From NCBI GenBank assembly GCA_001986395.2, contig MQVO02000016.1, forward strand, positions 682,001 through 746,000: 64,000 nt of DNA. Direction: 5' to 3'. The notes under the pieces are model-generated. The model saw only the letters and a list, made by a program, of their open reading frames with translations. It had not been told where the DNA came from and ran no database searches. The position numbers and the translations under genes are program-made. Source of the stretch: Irpex lacteus (taxonomy: Eukaryota; Basidiomycota; Agaricomycetes; Polyporales; Irpicaceae). Numbering within the stretch: the stretch's first letter is position 1; the number at the start of each line of letters is the position of its first letter. Below, piece by piece: positions 13,509 to 24,420 of the stretch.

Positions 13509-13788
13509 GATGAAGGGGGAGCTTGTTGAGGGTGTCAGGAAAATGCGATACAAGTTAGAGAGGCAGGATCAATTAGCAAAACGCGACTCGACGCGTTCAA
13601 GCGTGTAAGCGCCCTGTTTTTGATCCTGTCTGTGAGCAGATATCCATACTCTTACAGCTAACCAAGCAGAGGGGAGCCCACAGTATTCATCTACAACAAT
13701 CCTCATATAATACAGCCCGAGTACCCATGATAAATACACCTGATGAAAAAGTCCCACGTGAAGAGTCCAATAAGTCGACAGTACGAGA

Positions 13789-14933
13789 TCAGTAACTATC
13801 GTCCGTCAAAGCGCTGCGTGCGCGGATATTCATGAATGAATACTGTGGAGTTGGAGATTATTGAGTGCAGAATGGCTGACGTGGAACATAGGCACTTACC
13901 TCTGCAAGATCTGGTAGAGAGCCTCGCATAATCTGTAGGTAAACAAGGTTCGGCTCCGTCCAGAATGGCCTAAAGCCAACTTGTTCCAGGCTCTCCCACC
14001 ATCTCTTGAAGGTTGGGAATGCAGCATGGGCACCCCACGCATGGATTTCCAGTTGCATTTGACCAACTGGGACGGCTATATCCGGCTCTGCAGATGTCGA
14101 CGCGAAATGGTGGACGAACGATGCTAGCGAGTCGAACTCCGCCTCTTCGACGTCAATCTTCAACAGATCTACGAACGAATGCCCGTTCTGCTGCATCAGT
14201 GTCTGCAGAGTGAACGTCGGTGGGCTGCCTTCCAGTATGTCTTGTCCACCAATTGCATATGGGAAGAAGTGTGCCCGTGCTTTCAACGCTGGGTCGTTCT
14301 CAATCTCAGGGCCGAACGACTGAACGCTAAAGTCGTATCCCCAAATTTCGCACTGGGGAGCTCTCTTCAGGAGATCTGCTTCGAAAGAGGACTCGCCGTT
14401 GACGCCGAAGGAGTAAATCACACATGGAGAACGCTGGCTTGCGTATCTGTCCACGCCGCACGTCCATTTTCCACCGTCGCCGAGCGTTCCGATGCGCTCT
14501 ACTCGGTGAGGACAGCGGAATGACGGAATGAAAAAGTCCCCTGGCAATAGATTTGAGCGTTAGTGTATGGTAAAGAAAAAGTCGATTATAAGCTGAACGT
14601 ACAGAGAGTGTATAGGGCACCATTCCTCGGGAATCTATGTCGCATGTCAGCTAAATATTTGATGAAGTTAAAATAAGCATACGGTGTGATGTCCTCCGCT
14701 GTTGGCCCCCACTTCTTGATCAACGCCTCCCGGCCCTGGATAGTTCCACGATATTTTTCTTCCTCCTCCTCAATGCGAGACTTAAGTGAGCTGGCTGTAG
14801 GAGGACGGGTTTGGAATATCGCAGGCCGCTTGAACGACTTCACGGGGCTGAACGCCACCTGGATGGCTATAAGACCGAGGACCCCAAGTCCAATTGCGAT
14901 GACTATGCGCGGGACGCGATTGTGGGCTACCAT
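13789..14933 (-). CDS. METTL24/FkbM-like membrane-anchored methyltransferase, paralogue B
   Basis: Predicted 325 residues in four exons (14933-14683, 14634-14603, 14540-13900, 13842-13789). The second and fourth exons have exactly the same lengths (32 and 54 nt) as in paralogue A, and all intron phases match. An N-terminal helix (VIAIGLGVLGLIAIQVAF) predicts a type II anchor. The methyltransferase core shows CPHRVERIGTLGDGGKW, CEIWGYDFSVQSF, DLLKIDVEEAEFDSL and VGQMQLEIHAWGAH, and the tail is YSFMNIRARSALTDDSY. In the acidic core motif this copy has DVEEAE where A has DIEGGE. An ATG at 15032 is in frame, but the one at 14933 places the anchor correctly. Same unknown substrate class as A. Confidence 0.83.
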
Positions 14934-15287
14934 CTTGGTTTCTTGGGAAAGGCGTGCGCACACGCAAGCTATGGAAGTGGTGGTGGTGAGCCAACGCTGG
15001 CAGGAATGCAGGCACGCCGCATTGTCCACCACACATAATTAACGGAGATCTAAAGTCACTTCGGAGTTGAGTCTAGTCCTGCGATTCAGGGACGGGGAGA
15101 CAAAAGGGGCGCATCAGGCGCATCAAACAAATACCTCCAAACAAATGCCGCATGTGGCGGCGATTCCGCTCATGGGCAAGCTCCACTCTGAGAACATCAT
15201 CCTCGACGCAATCGAGTTCATACCACTTGACTATGTCCTCAACGTTCATCACAACCACCAGCCCTTTGGCTAGAATTCGAGGTGAAA

Positions 15288-18175
15288 ATGGGCTTATTCT
15301 TTTCGTGCTGCAGACGGCACAAAGACAGCAAAGACCGCGAACCTCTCCTGCCTAAGGACCGCGTCAATGCTGCTGCCAATGAATACTTACCCTCTCAGAC
15401 ACAGTTGGAAAAGCTAGCAGACGTGGTGGCTGCGCTGAAGACAGGGAAGCTTCCATCTCAGGACCAGCTGAACGGAGTCATCCAGTCATTGCTACGCTCG
15501 ACGTCGCCGAACCAATCGTATGGAACCTTGAGTGAGCAGGGGAAGCAGGTTGTTTCGGACTTTCGTACCCTCTTGGAGACCTTGCTACAGCTCGGTTTGG
15601 AGAAGAATGGTGATTTTACTTGCTGTCGCACCCGCATATACGATGTCTCATCTCTTCTGTAGACGATAATGAACTTCAAGAACTTATATACCAAGTCTCC
15701 AACATACCCACCGTTCCCGTTCATGCGGACGTTATAGTCAACGCCAATGAAAGTGGTTCTCTAGACGTCCAAGATGTTGGTATGTCTAGTGGAATCTTAC
15801 TTGAACGTCCCAACTAATCTTTCTTTGCAGTCGGACAGATACCTTCGAGGGAGGAAGCGGAGTCAGATGTCAGAACCATCATACACTCTATTCGCCAACT
15901 GTCCACAATACTCCTCACCTCGTCCACGTTTCGCATTATACTCTCTGACTTGTTCAAGGTTGCACGGGAGATAGTTGCAGATACCGCTGCAGACGTCGGA
16001 CGAATTGCAGCTACCGTTGAAGCCTCAGCAGATAAAGTGGAGGAAGCTCTTCGTCCGGAGGGTGCCACGTTGGAAGACGTCAAGATCAATTCAGAAGTAG
16101 CGCGCGAGGAGGTGGTGAATGAAGCGTCAGCCATTTCTGAAGAAACTCAGACAAGATGGAACCATCTCAGTACCGAAAGTCCTGAAAGAACCAAGGAAGC
16201 AGTCGTGGGCCGTCTTCAACAGGTCACGAATATTCTCGTTCACCATAATATCCGCCTGCTGACATTTTTTTTACTCTAGGCGATTGCTCAGGCTCACTCG
16301 AATCCTGATTACCAGACTGCCTTGCGAAGTCTTCTATATTTGTTTCAAGACTATGCGAGCAGATTGAGTGATATTAGTGCTGCTCTCGCCGATGCCAAAG
16401 CCCCTAGTATCACCCCCATTCTCTGGACCGACCCTCATCTCTCTCAAGCCCTCACCCACCTTGCAACTCTAATCTCGCGGTTAGCATCCGGACGATCTGT
16501 AGACAGTTGGGTCAGCTGTTTACAGGCCGTAATTGTGGACATTGGAAAGCTTCCAAGTGGCCTGACAGCCGAAAACGACGAACTTCACGAGCTACGCGAC
16601 TTCTTCTCGGACCTCAGTTCGTGGCTCGATCAGGCTTTGGACAGCCCGCAGTACGCGACTTCTTCGGTTGGACAGCACAATGCGGAGGCCCTATACGATC
16701 GCGCTCATCATCTCATGAATGAAGCCTCGCGTTCCGATAGGCCCTGGGCGCAGCATATACGAGATCTCATACACGAGACCGACGTGCTGCTAGACGGAAT
16801 CAGCAACGACAGGACAGCGAATAGGTTTATCGGAGCCGTATCCGCTCTCTCTACTTCACTTTCGAATTACACCTATAAATTGGTCCGTCAGGCGCCTGGA
16901 CAGCTCGAAGAAAGCAAAAGACGGCTTCGCAATCAGCTACAGCGCGATGTCCTCCAGTGGCTTCTTCCCCGCCTCCTCCGCGCCCTCCGTGTCATCCCTG
17001 TACCTCGCGTAGAGTTTCGATCAAACTCTCTCGACGCAGCCATCGACACCCTCTACCTTACGCCCTCTTCTGCTCAACTATCGCTCGTCCCAGATCATAT
17101 ACACGTGCAGAACTGGACAGAACTACACCTAGACATGTCAGAAGTCCATCCCGAGGCGGAGGCCATCATCCCCGCTGTCGAGTACAACGGCATGCAGACC
17201 CACACGAAGCTGCGAGTCAGCGTTCAAGGCATTCGTGTCAGCGCGCGGAACATTGCATACTATGCATGCTACCGTCTGTTCGGATCAAACAAGTGGCTCA
17301 GCTGGCTTGGATACGAGGACGAAGGGCTTGCTAGTGTGGACGTGGGAAGTCGTGGGGCAAAGGATGAGGGATTGAACTTTGAGTTCGAACTGCAGTTCCC
17401 GCCAAACGATGAAGACGGGAACAATATCGATGATCAGCCGTTATTCTTCGTGCGCGACGTACGCGTCGATGTCCCCGGCCTTCAACTCTCGTTGGACAGA
17501 AGCAAGCATTGGATACTCAATAAGCTGTTCTTACAGCCTTTGGCCGCTCCTGTTGGCAGACTAGCCACAGCTTGGGTTCTCAGAAATCAAGCTCATGCTC
17601 TATTGGAGTCTTTGGCTGACGTGGGTGGAAAGGTCGTGCGAGGTGCACATCGATCGGCACTAGATTCACGAAGAGAGCTGGCGACCGGAGATTATATCAA
17701 CGCGGTTTGGCGAGCGCTGACCGGCCCTTCCGACCAGACTTCAGAGGAATCTGGATATCGCGACGAGACTGAAGCAGCATCTTTGGTAGAAACGCACTCT
17801 AGGACCACCGCCAAGGGGATTGTGCGTACGAATGTGACATACTCGGCTGAAGCGGCGGGGAGGTCTGACCCGGTCACCCGCCTCGAGGAGAGTACACTTG
17901 CCATCGGCGTTGGGGAACAAATCCTACCTGGGAAGGGTGGTCCGCATGACTATCAGGACGAACAAGAAGCGGGGCATGGGCCTCGCGAACTCGCAAGGGA
18001 GGCTATGAACCAAATTCAGTCACAAGTTGACGCGTTGGTTGAAGCGCAGGAGACTGCTGGTGAACAGGCCACTTCGCTCCGAAGAGAGGCAATAGATGCG
18101 ACTAAGAGAGCGCGCCAGCAAGAGCACGAGGAGGCAGACGGTGGAGGATGGCGCAGCTCAGCGTTTAATATTTGA
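15288..18175 (+). CDS. HAM1-like protein with predicted myristoyl/palmitoyl anchor
   Basis: Predicted 908 residues in four exons (15288-15609, 15663-15779, 15831-16222, 16280-18175). It resembles the fungal HAM1-like family: a long helical N-terminal domain (about residues 20-470) and a BPI/LBP-like C-terminal lipid-binding-type fold containing VIPVPRVEFRSNSLDAAIDT, LRVSVQGIRVSARNIAYY, FFVRDVRVDVPGLQLS and LNKLFLQPLAAPVGRLATAW. The N-terminus MGLFFSCCRRHK fits N-myristoylation (MGxxxS) with adjacent palmitoylatable cysteines and a basic patch, so membrane attachment is predicted. The tail is a charged helix ending GGWRSSAFNI. The family has been linked to hyphal fusion by name, and its biochemical role is not settled. 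A decayed relative of its last exon lies at about 34,612. Confidence 0.8.
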
Positions 18176-18919
18176 CCTCCTGCTAACCCGGGGCCGCCTG
18201 GACTCGTCGTTCGTGTTATTTTCTATCGCCGCAACGAAGACGTGTTGCGAGCTTACTGTATACTTATCTCCAAGTTAGCCAACTATTCATTGCATCCAGC
18301 ACTTCAGCGATCTAGGATATTAGGATGACTGCATACGTTCATTGAAAAGATGTCACTATTGCGGTGGTTTCCATTATACCACCCGTCCTCTGGAGAACCA
18401 GAAGACGAAGGACCATCGTGGTGCGTGTTCAACTCCTCCATGTTCATAGCTTTTGTTACGCGGCCTCAGTTTCCAGACAATGTAATCTGACTACAGGCCA
18501 TGACATCAATCATCTTGTTGGCCCCCTTTGCCGCTGGATTATTGCTTGAATTCAAGACTACTACCAGAAAGTCCATTGAATGAAGGGGCCGCGTTGTAAC
18601 ATCGCTGTTATACGCCGCCCATGCATAAGTGAATGCGTGCGTCCATGCTATACCAATTAGCCATCCCTTATACCCGTTTTTGCCAGGTTTTCACGCAGTA
18701 CTGAACTCTGTGCTATCTTCAATCCGGTCATGTGTATATCAACTTGTCTGCAATTTCAATCCTGTCGCAAATACAAGCCGCAGTATTTTCCTTTCCCTGG
18801 TTATCATTGGGTAAGTTAATGGTTCATCTCATTAGCGTCCCTGGGTTTTGCGCCCATGTCTGGCAGCCTCCCCTGATCCTGCAGCCTGGCTTACGGAAAG
18901 TCGGAATCCCACCAGCACC
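18176..18919. other. Intergenic, ending at a transposon insertion site
   Basis: About 740 bases of HAM1-like 3' flank. Only short unconvincing ORFs are present. The stretch continues after the foldback element at 21,622. Confidence 0.5.
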
Positions 18920-19120
18920 CCACCATTCAATATATTACAAGCTAAAGATCGAAATCTTTAAGACATTTGGCTGGGAAAGATCTTTCGTCCTCATATGGTA
19001 ATCGCTCACGCTCTCCCAGATCCTTAGTTTCCCCGAGACCACGGTGCCCGGCACTTACCGGTGTGTCGGTGTTCGGCGCCCTAGAATGACTGGTCTTCCG
19101 CAGCCGTACCCACTGTTCCC

Positions 19121-19990
19121 GCCCTCGCGCTCAACCTCCCGACGCCATCAAATTGCGTGATCGCTGCGCGGAGTATCCCCGGTGGCGCGCCTGTACCTGT
19201 CCTCGTCCTCCCCGACGATGAGAACAACACAGTGCTATTTCCCCTCACCCTCTTCGATTCTCACCGTCGTTTTTTGTACTATGGGGTAATTTTATACGTA
19301 GATCACGAATATAAGGTCAGTTTATTTATAGAACCGCAGGATCTGGATCTGAACTCTGGATCTGGTGTGGCCACACCAGTGAACACCCTACTAGATAAGT
19401 AACCGCTGCACGTAGTCTCTCGCAAACTTAATAATAGTATATATAATGTATTCCAATAATTTAGAAACCGTTAAATCAATGGCTGAGCCTATAGGAAAGG
19501 TGCTATTCACCGGGAATGCTGGCCACCAGAGAATGATGGCCACACGAAGACAGAGGTGTATGATAAATACTCCACATAGTGTATACTCATCTAAAGCCTG
19601 TATAGATTAATATAATACCGCTCGATCATTGATATCCCTGTGCAATCTCCTTCGGGATAGAAGTGGTCCTCACCCCCTCAGTTGCATGAAAAGCGCCCTC
19701 CTAAGAGCCAAGTATTTGCGGCGCGCACAATATAACTTTACCATCGTGCTTGTAGCACTTTATATCAGTATCTTATCGATTTTTACGCCTCCCGCCTTCC
19801 TGTGTGTGACGCTATGACGTGTGCATTAGTAGCTAGTGTGGCTGGACTGCACAGAAAACCACAATTCACCCTATATAAGTGCGCACGCGTGTAGGAGGGG
19901 TTAAGTACATATCGGAACGTGTTTAGTACATATGTTACGGTACTACCAGCACTTTACCGCGAGTGTATTAATGTTCTGTAGCCTCAGATA
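19121..19990 (+). repeat. Left arm of foldback inverted repeat, copy 1
   Basis: Pairs with 20080-20950 on the opposite strand. Anchor points run from the CGCTCAA(A/C)CTCCCG block outside, through the GAGCCTATAGGA and GGATCTGGTGTGGCC blocks, to CTGTAGCCTCAGATA at the tip. It contains an 81-codon ORF (19157-19402, APVPVLVLPDDENN) whose degraded mirror can be read from the other arm. Confidence 0.85.
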
Positions 19991-20079
19991 TGCCGGAAAC
20001 CGTGCAGAGAGCAGCGTGTAGGCCTAAAGTCAAGTGCAATTCCATATGCACCGGCTCGACTCTAACGGTATTTGGACGT

Positions 20080-20950
20080 ATCTGAGGCTACAGAACTTGA
20101 ATTCACTCGCGGTAAAGTGCTGGTAGTACCGTAACATATGTACTAAACACGTTCCGATATGTACTTAACCCCTCCTACACGCGTGCGCACTTATATAGGG
20201 TGAATTGTGGTTTTCTGTGCAGTCCAGCCACACTAGCTACTAATGCACACGTCATAGCGTCACACACAGGAAGGAGGGAGACGTAAAAATCGATAAGATA
20301 CTGATATAAAGTGCTACAAGCACGATAGTAAAGTTATATTGTGCGCGTCGTGATTACTTGGCTCGCGGGAAGGCGCTTTTTATGTAAATGAGGGGAGGAG
20401 GAGCACATCTACTCCGCACAGTATTCCGTGTATATACCAGGGATTTGGCGTTGCATAGTAGGTCTATACGTACTAAATACTATCTCTGAGTAGGTGGAAT
20501 ACCAATTATATCCCTCTGTCATGTGTAGCTATTATTATCTGGTGGCCAGCATGCCTGATGCATAGAACCTCTCCTATAGACTCGGCTATTGACTCAACAT
20601 TACAAAAATCATCGAAATATGCTATTTATACTGTTCTCAAGTTTGCGAGAGGCTATGTGCAGCGGTTACCTATCCAGTGCGGCAATTACTTGTGCGGCCA
20701 CACCAGATCTGGTGTCAAGATCCAGATCCTGCAATCCTATAAATGAATCAATGCTATATTACTTATCTATGTGTATGAATACCCTATATTACAAAAACGA
20801 ACGGTCCGAATCGGAGAGGGGGAGGAAGAATACTGATGTATTGTCCTCATCGTCGAGGACGACGAGGACAGATACGGGAGCGCCATCGGAGATGCTTCGC
20901 ACGGCAATCACACGATTTGATGGTGGCGGGAGTTTGAGCGTACAGGCGGG
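20080..20950 (-). repeat. Right arm of foldback inverted repeat, copy 1
   Basis: Reverse complement of the left arm with scattered substitutions and small indels. The inner 250 bases are the best conserved. Read on the minus strand, its outer part gives APVSVLVVLDDEDN, the counterpart of the left-arm ORF, before a stop. Confidence 0.83.
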
Positions 20951-21621
20951 GTAGGCGGGACCCTTGCATAACTCGGAGGATTAGCCCTTGGTACAGAGAT
21001 ATTCGAGCGGGTGAGGGAACTGACAAGATCTCCTTCCAGGGCGCGTGCAGACGCTGTTGAGACGAAGTTGGCGTGTATACAGGTATTTGCGTTAGCTATA
21101 CAAAGTGACTACATACATTTTGACACGTCCGTTCGTACCCAGGCACCCTGCTCGTCGCCCTGTGCCTTGCCCCCTCCTCGTTGCCCTCTGATACAACATC
21201 CGTCATCGCGGAACCGTGACGAGAAGGGAGTTGTTTGCCGTGCGAGCTACACGGAACGAATCAGCGAATATGCAACGCTCATACGCAAGCAATGCATTTC
21301 GACTACAAAAGACGGTATGACCCAAAAAGGCAGTCATAGGAACTCACCGCCAACTTCCTTTAATTTAGATAAACATCTGATGTGCTGCTCGCGCCACTGG
21401 TGCGGTGCATCGCTCACCGACGGCCCTATGCGGCTTGCGCGGTTGGATCTCGGCCTGCCATCTTATCAGCCGTGAATCGCCTTATCACGTCAAATCAGCA
21501 CATGCGTGCCTGGGTTAAGGATCTGCGTCGAGGTGAGTGTTTTCCTTTTCGAGCCGAAGAATCCTTCTCACTCGGAGAAACTAAGGATCTGGATCTTTAG
21601 ATTGTAAGCAGCTCCACCATT

Positions 21622-21987
21622 TGGTCCCAAAGTCTCTCGTTCTCGTATGCAGGTGACTTAATAAGGCTATGCTCAGAATGCTGCTCAGTTGTCACTGCCC
21701 CGAGAGGATAGGGTCTGGGCTATTCTGACGCTTTGGAGTCGCAGTATGTTCGTGTTCTAACAGGCTGACAGGCTAACGGCCTGGGCACCCCCCACTCGTG
21801 TCGCGTTTCCGCTCAGACCCTTTGCCGAGCATGAACATGAGGACCATCAATCTCTTCATTATAAAAGCCTGCATGAGGGTTGACCGGGGACCTAACTCCT
21901 CTCGACAGTCACCACAGTACGCATATCTCCGTCATCTTTGGTCGAGATTTTTCCTGATATATTTCCTCAATACGATAGAACTCTTCA
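21622..21987. other. Spacer between foldback copy 1 and the DUF6535 gene
   Basis: Flank of the insertion and presumed promoter of the DUF6535 gene that starts at 21988. No gene was seen in it. Confidence 0.4.
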
Positions 21988-22585
21988 ATGGAGTCAACTC
22001 GTACAAGTGAGGATCTCGATCATAAGCCTCAAGAAAAGCCAGATTCTTGTCACACTAGCTCCACCTGCCAGTTCGGTGTATCATCGCATTTACACCGTGG
22101 TGACACGAAATGTTCAGGACATACGCCAGAACAGGTCCGACGAACCAACGATGCGCCTCTTTCGGAAGCCTCAAGAGTTGCTGTAGAACGCCCGGAATGG
22201 CTTCATGAGATTCTCTCGCCAAATAAAACAACTCGTCACCACGATACTACCCGTGGATGGTCAGTCTTAGACCAAACTGTTCGTGCCATGGACACACAGA
22301 AAGTTCTTGACTACAAAGAAGATATCGACAATATCCTCGTATTTGTATGTCTCCATACCATCTACTGATTGTCCTCCCATGACTGACTCGCAATATAGGC
22401 AGGTCTTTTCTCAGCCGTTATGACCTCTTTCCTTGTCGAATCTTTTCACGATCTCCGGGAGAGGCCTCAGATCACGATGGTTCATATACTACGAAATATC
22501 GAGCTACAAACAAATTCGTACTCCTTGGGCTCGAGGCTCATCAATTCCACGTTGGTATCTCTCCCACAGTCTCTCCCACCATTCC
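21988..22585 (+). pseudogene. DUF6535 gene, part 1 (N-terminus), broken by 6.7-kb insertion
   Basis: N-terminal portion of an agaricomycete DUF6535 protein, a family of unknown function with membrane helices near the N-terminus. Exon 1 (21988-22344) begins MESTRTSEDLDHKPQ and ends DYKEDIDNILVF. Exon 2 starts at 22399 with AGLFSAVMTSFLVESFHDL, the family's first helix. The frame runs into the terminal repeat of the 6.7-kb element at 22586. Deleting that element with one CC duplication continues the frame into part 2 as LPPFRATWNAIVVNVMWF. Confidence 0.8.
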
Positions 22586-22724
22586 CAGCAGGAAAAACCT
22601 CCCTTGCTAACCAGCCCTAATCTAGCACTCGCCACACTAGTGTCACTATTTTTGACTATTTTTTTTCTAGCATAGCACTAAAATAAATATCTCCTAATTA
22701 TCCACTAATTGAAGAAATACATCT

Positions 22725-24420
22725 CTATTTTACAGTGTGATATGCATGCCGATCAGTGAAGGAATTGACATAAAAGGCTGGACAAAGATCAAGAACGTTA
22801 CTGGAGGTATAATGCCGGGGAGCGATAGGGCCAAAGACAGGAAACAATTGGATGCTACGTCGGATGTTATGTAAAGGAATTACACTGGCTATTCTTTCCC
22901 CAGTGGGCAGAAGCGACCGCTTAATCCGATATAATAAATGGTTAGCTTGAGGGCTTCGTGGAAATGGTGTAAACCACTCAATGTATGCCAAATAACGAGG
23001 GGGTGAGTTATTTGATGGAAAAAGCAAAGGAATGGCTCGAGTCGGGATTGAGAATATCACCTTGACTTGAGCTACTCTGTAACCTAAAAAGGAGAATTCA
23101 GTAAAGTACCGGCATTGTGTATAAAAAGCTTACCCGCAACACCAACATATTCACCAGCTCCACCATTCACAAGCACAGTGTCAAACTCTCCTGGCAGTAT
23201 TCTTCCACGTTTGTCTGTACGCTCTGGAATAGCATAGACAGGGTCCATTTCGGAAGACATAAGCCGATGGTGTTGTGGATCACCAAGCCAGAATTTGGCA
23301 TGATGATAAACTGGCATCTTGCGGAAGGGTAGATCAATCTCATTCGCCAATGCCTCAATACGAGCATTGGAAGCAGTGGGATTAGAGTAGCGAGCCACAA
23401 AGCGAGCGATTGCATCCACAATGTATGGGGCAGAATACTTTATTTTGATTTCGTCTAGTGAGACAGCCTTGCGTGAGGGATGCTTTGTGATTGTGATACG
23501 TGGAGGAGGGGGAGGATAGAGTTCAGAGGACACAACAGGAGGGCATCCCTTGAGACGCCACTGGATATATCTTTCATGCTCCTGTACTTTCTCCCGTCGC
23601 TCAAGCCATAGCGTCATTTGAGGTAGTTCGTCTCGGTGATTTGTTGCACGATACGCGTTCTTGGCAAAGTCAATATGGAGCCGCTCGGTGTACTCGGTAT
23701 TGAAGTTGTCTGTTGTTCCCATATACTTGATCAGGGCGACATAGTGACTGATGAAATGTAGCTTTGGTAGCTGCCAACTCTTGCGAATTCCCAAGGCCAC
23801 GAACACATGCTTGTTGTCATGAAAGCTTTGAAGTGCGCTGTGAAGCTCAACAAGTGTGTCGGTAGAGTGAAGGGGATACTGTGCTTGATATAAGAAGTCA
23901 AGCATGGCACGAGTCGCCTTGACCAGAGGTACAGGGGATAGACCACCAGGAAGGGGGAGGTCAATGATAAGGCCAAGAAGAATCCGAGCAATATCACTGT
24001 GCTCCTTGCCAGTTGGGCGAGAGAGCTTCGTGATGCCCTTCCAGAAGTGGCGAACATGATGATTACGAGGTAGACGGCGGCAGCGAGCGTCCAACTCGGC
24101 ATTACTGTACGCTGACTTGATCCAAGCTATAAGATGCTTGATCAAGCCTTGGTACAGCTGATGTAGGATATCTGGAGGGATGGACTTGAAGACATTGGTA
24201 TGTGGAAGCCCCTCCCAGTACGGCCTTGCAGTAGGTTTGATACCTGCCTTACGGCAGGCTTCAACAAACGCATCACGATCGGTGTCATATGTGGCTAGCG
24301 CGTCCAGGATGACACCAAGATTGCGCAGAGGATAGTCCATATCAAACTGTCCTAGCTCGGCAGGAGGCACTTGGCACCTTGGGCAGTCCCCCATTTTACA
24401 GCAAGCAACAGCAATATATT
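22725..24420 (-). pseudogene. Plavaka-like transposase, N-terminally truncated
   Basis: C-terminal portion of a large transposase. The main exon opens YIAVACCKMGDCPRCQVP, the cysteine motif normally internal to Plavaka transposases. It continues with SIPPDILHQLYQGLIKHLIA, RHFWKGITKLSRPTGKEH, LPKLHFISHYVALIKYMGTTD and NTEYTERLHIDFAKNAYRAT, which are family-typical. After an intron (about 23,061-23,110) the last exon runs to the stop at 22725 (RYLAYIEWFTPF, VIPLHNIRRSIQLFPVFG). Upstream of the cysteine motif the frame meets a stop and no N-terminal half is present, although full-length relatives are much longer. The copy is therefore presumed non-autonomous, unless undetected upstream exons exist. 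Confidence 0.72.

Larger units (their letters stand above)
18928..21613. mobile_element. Giant foldback (palindromic) DNA transposon, copy 1
   Basis: A 2,686-bp element with the 8-bp target duplication CCACCATT at 18920-18927 and 21614-21621. Left end CAATATATTACAAGC; right end GTAAGCAGCT. The terminal segments pair imperfectly (TTACAAGCTAAAGATC against TTACAATCTAAAGATC on the other strand). Most of the element is one inverted repeat of about 870-bp arms around a loop of roughly 90 nt. Copy 2 lies at 31,182-33,880 and is nearly identical by eye. It has no transposase, so it must be mobilised in trans. An 8-bp duplication fits hAT-like enzymes among others; the superfamily is not established. 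Confidence 0.88.
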
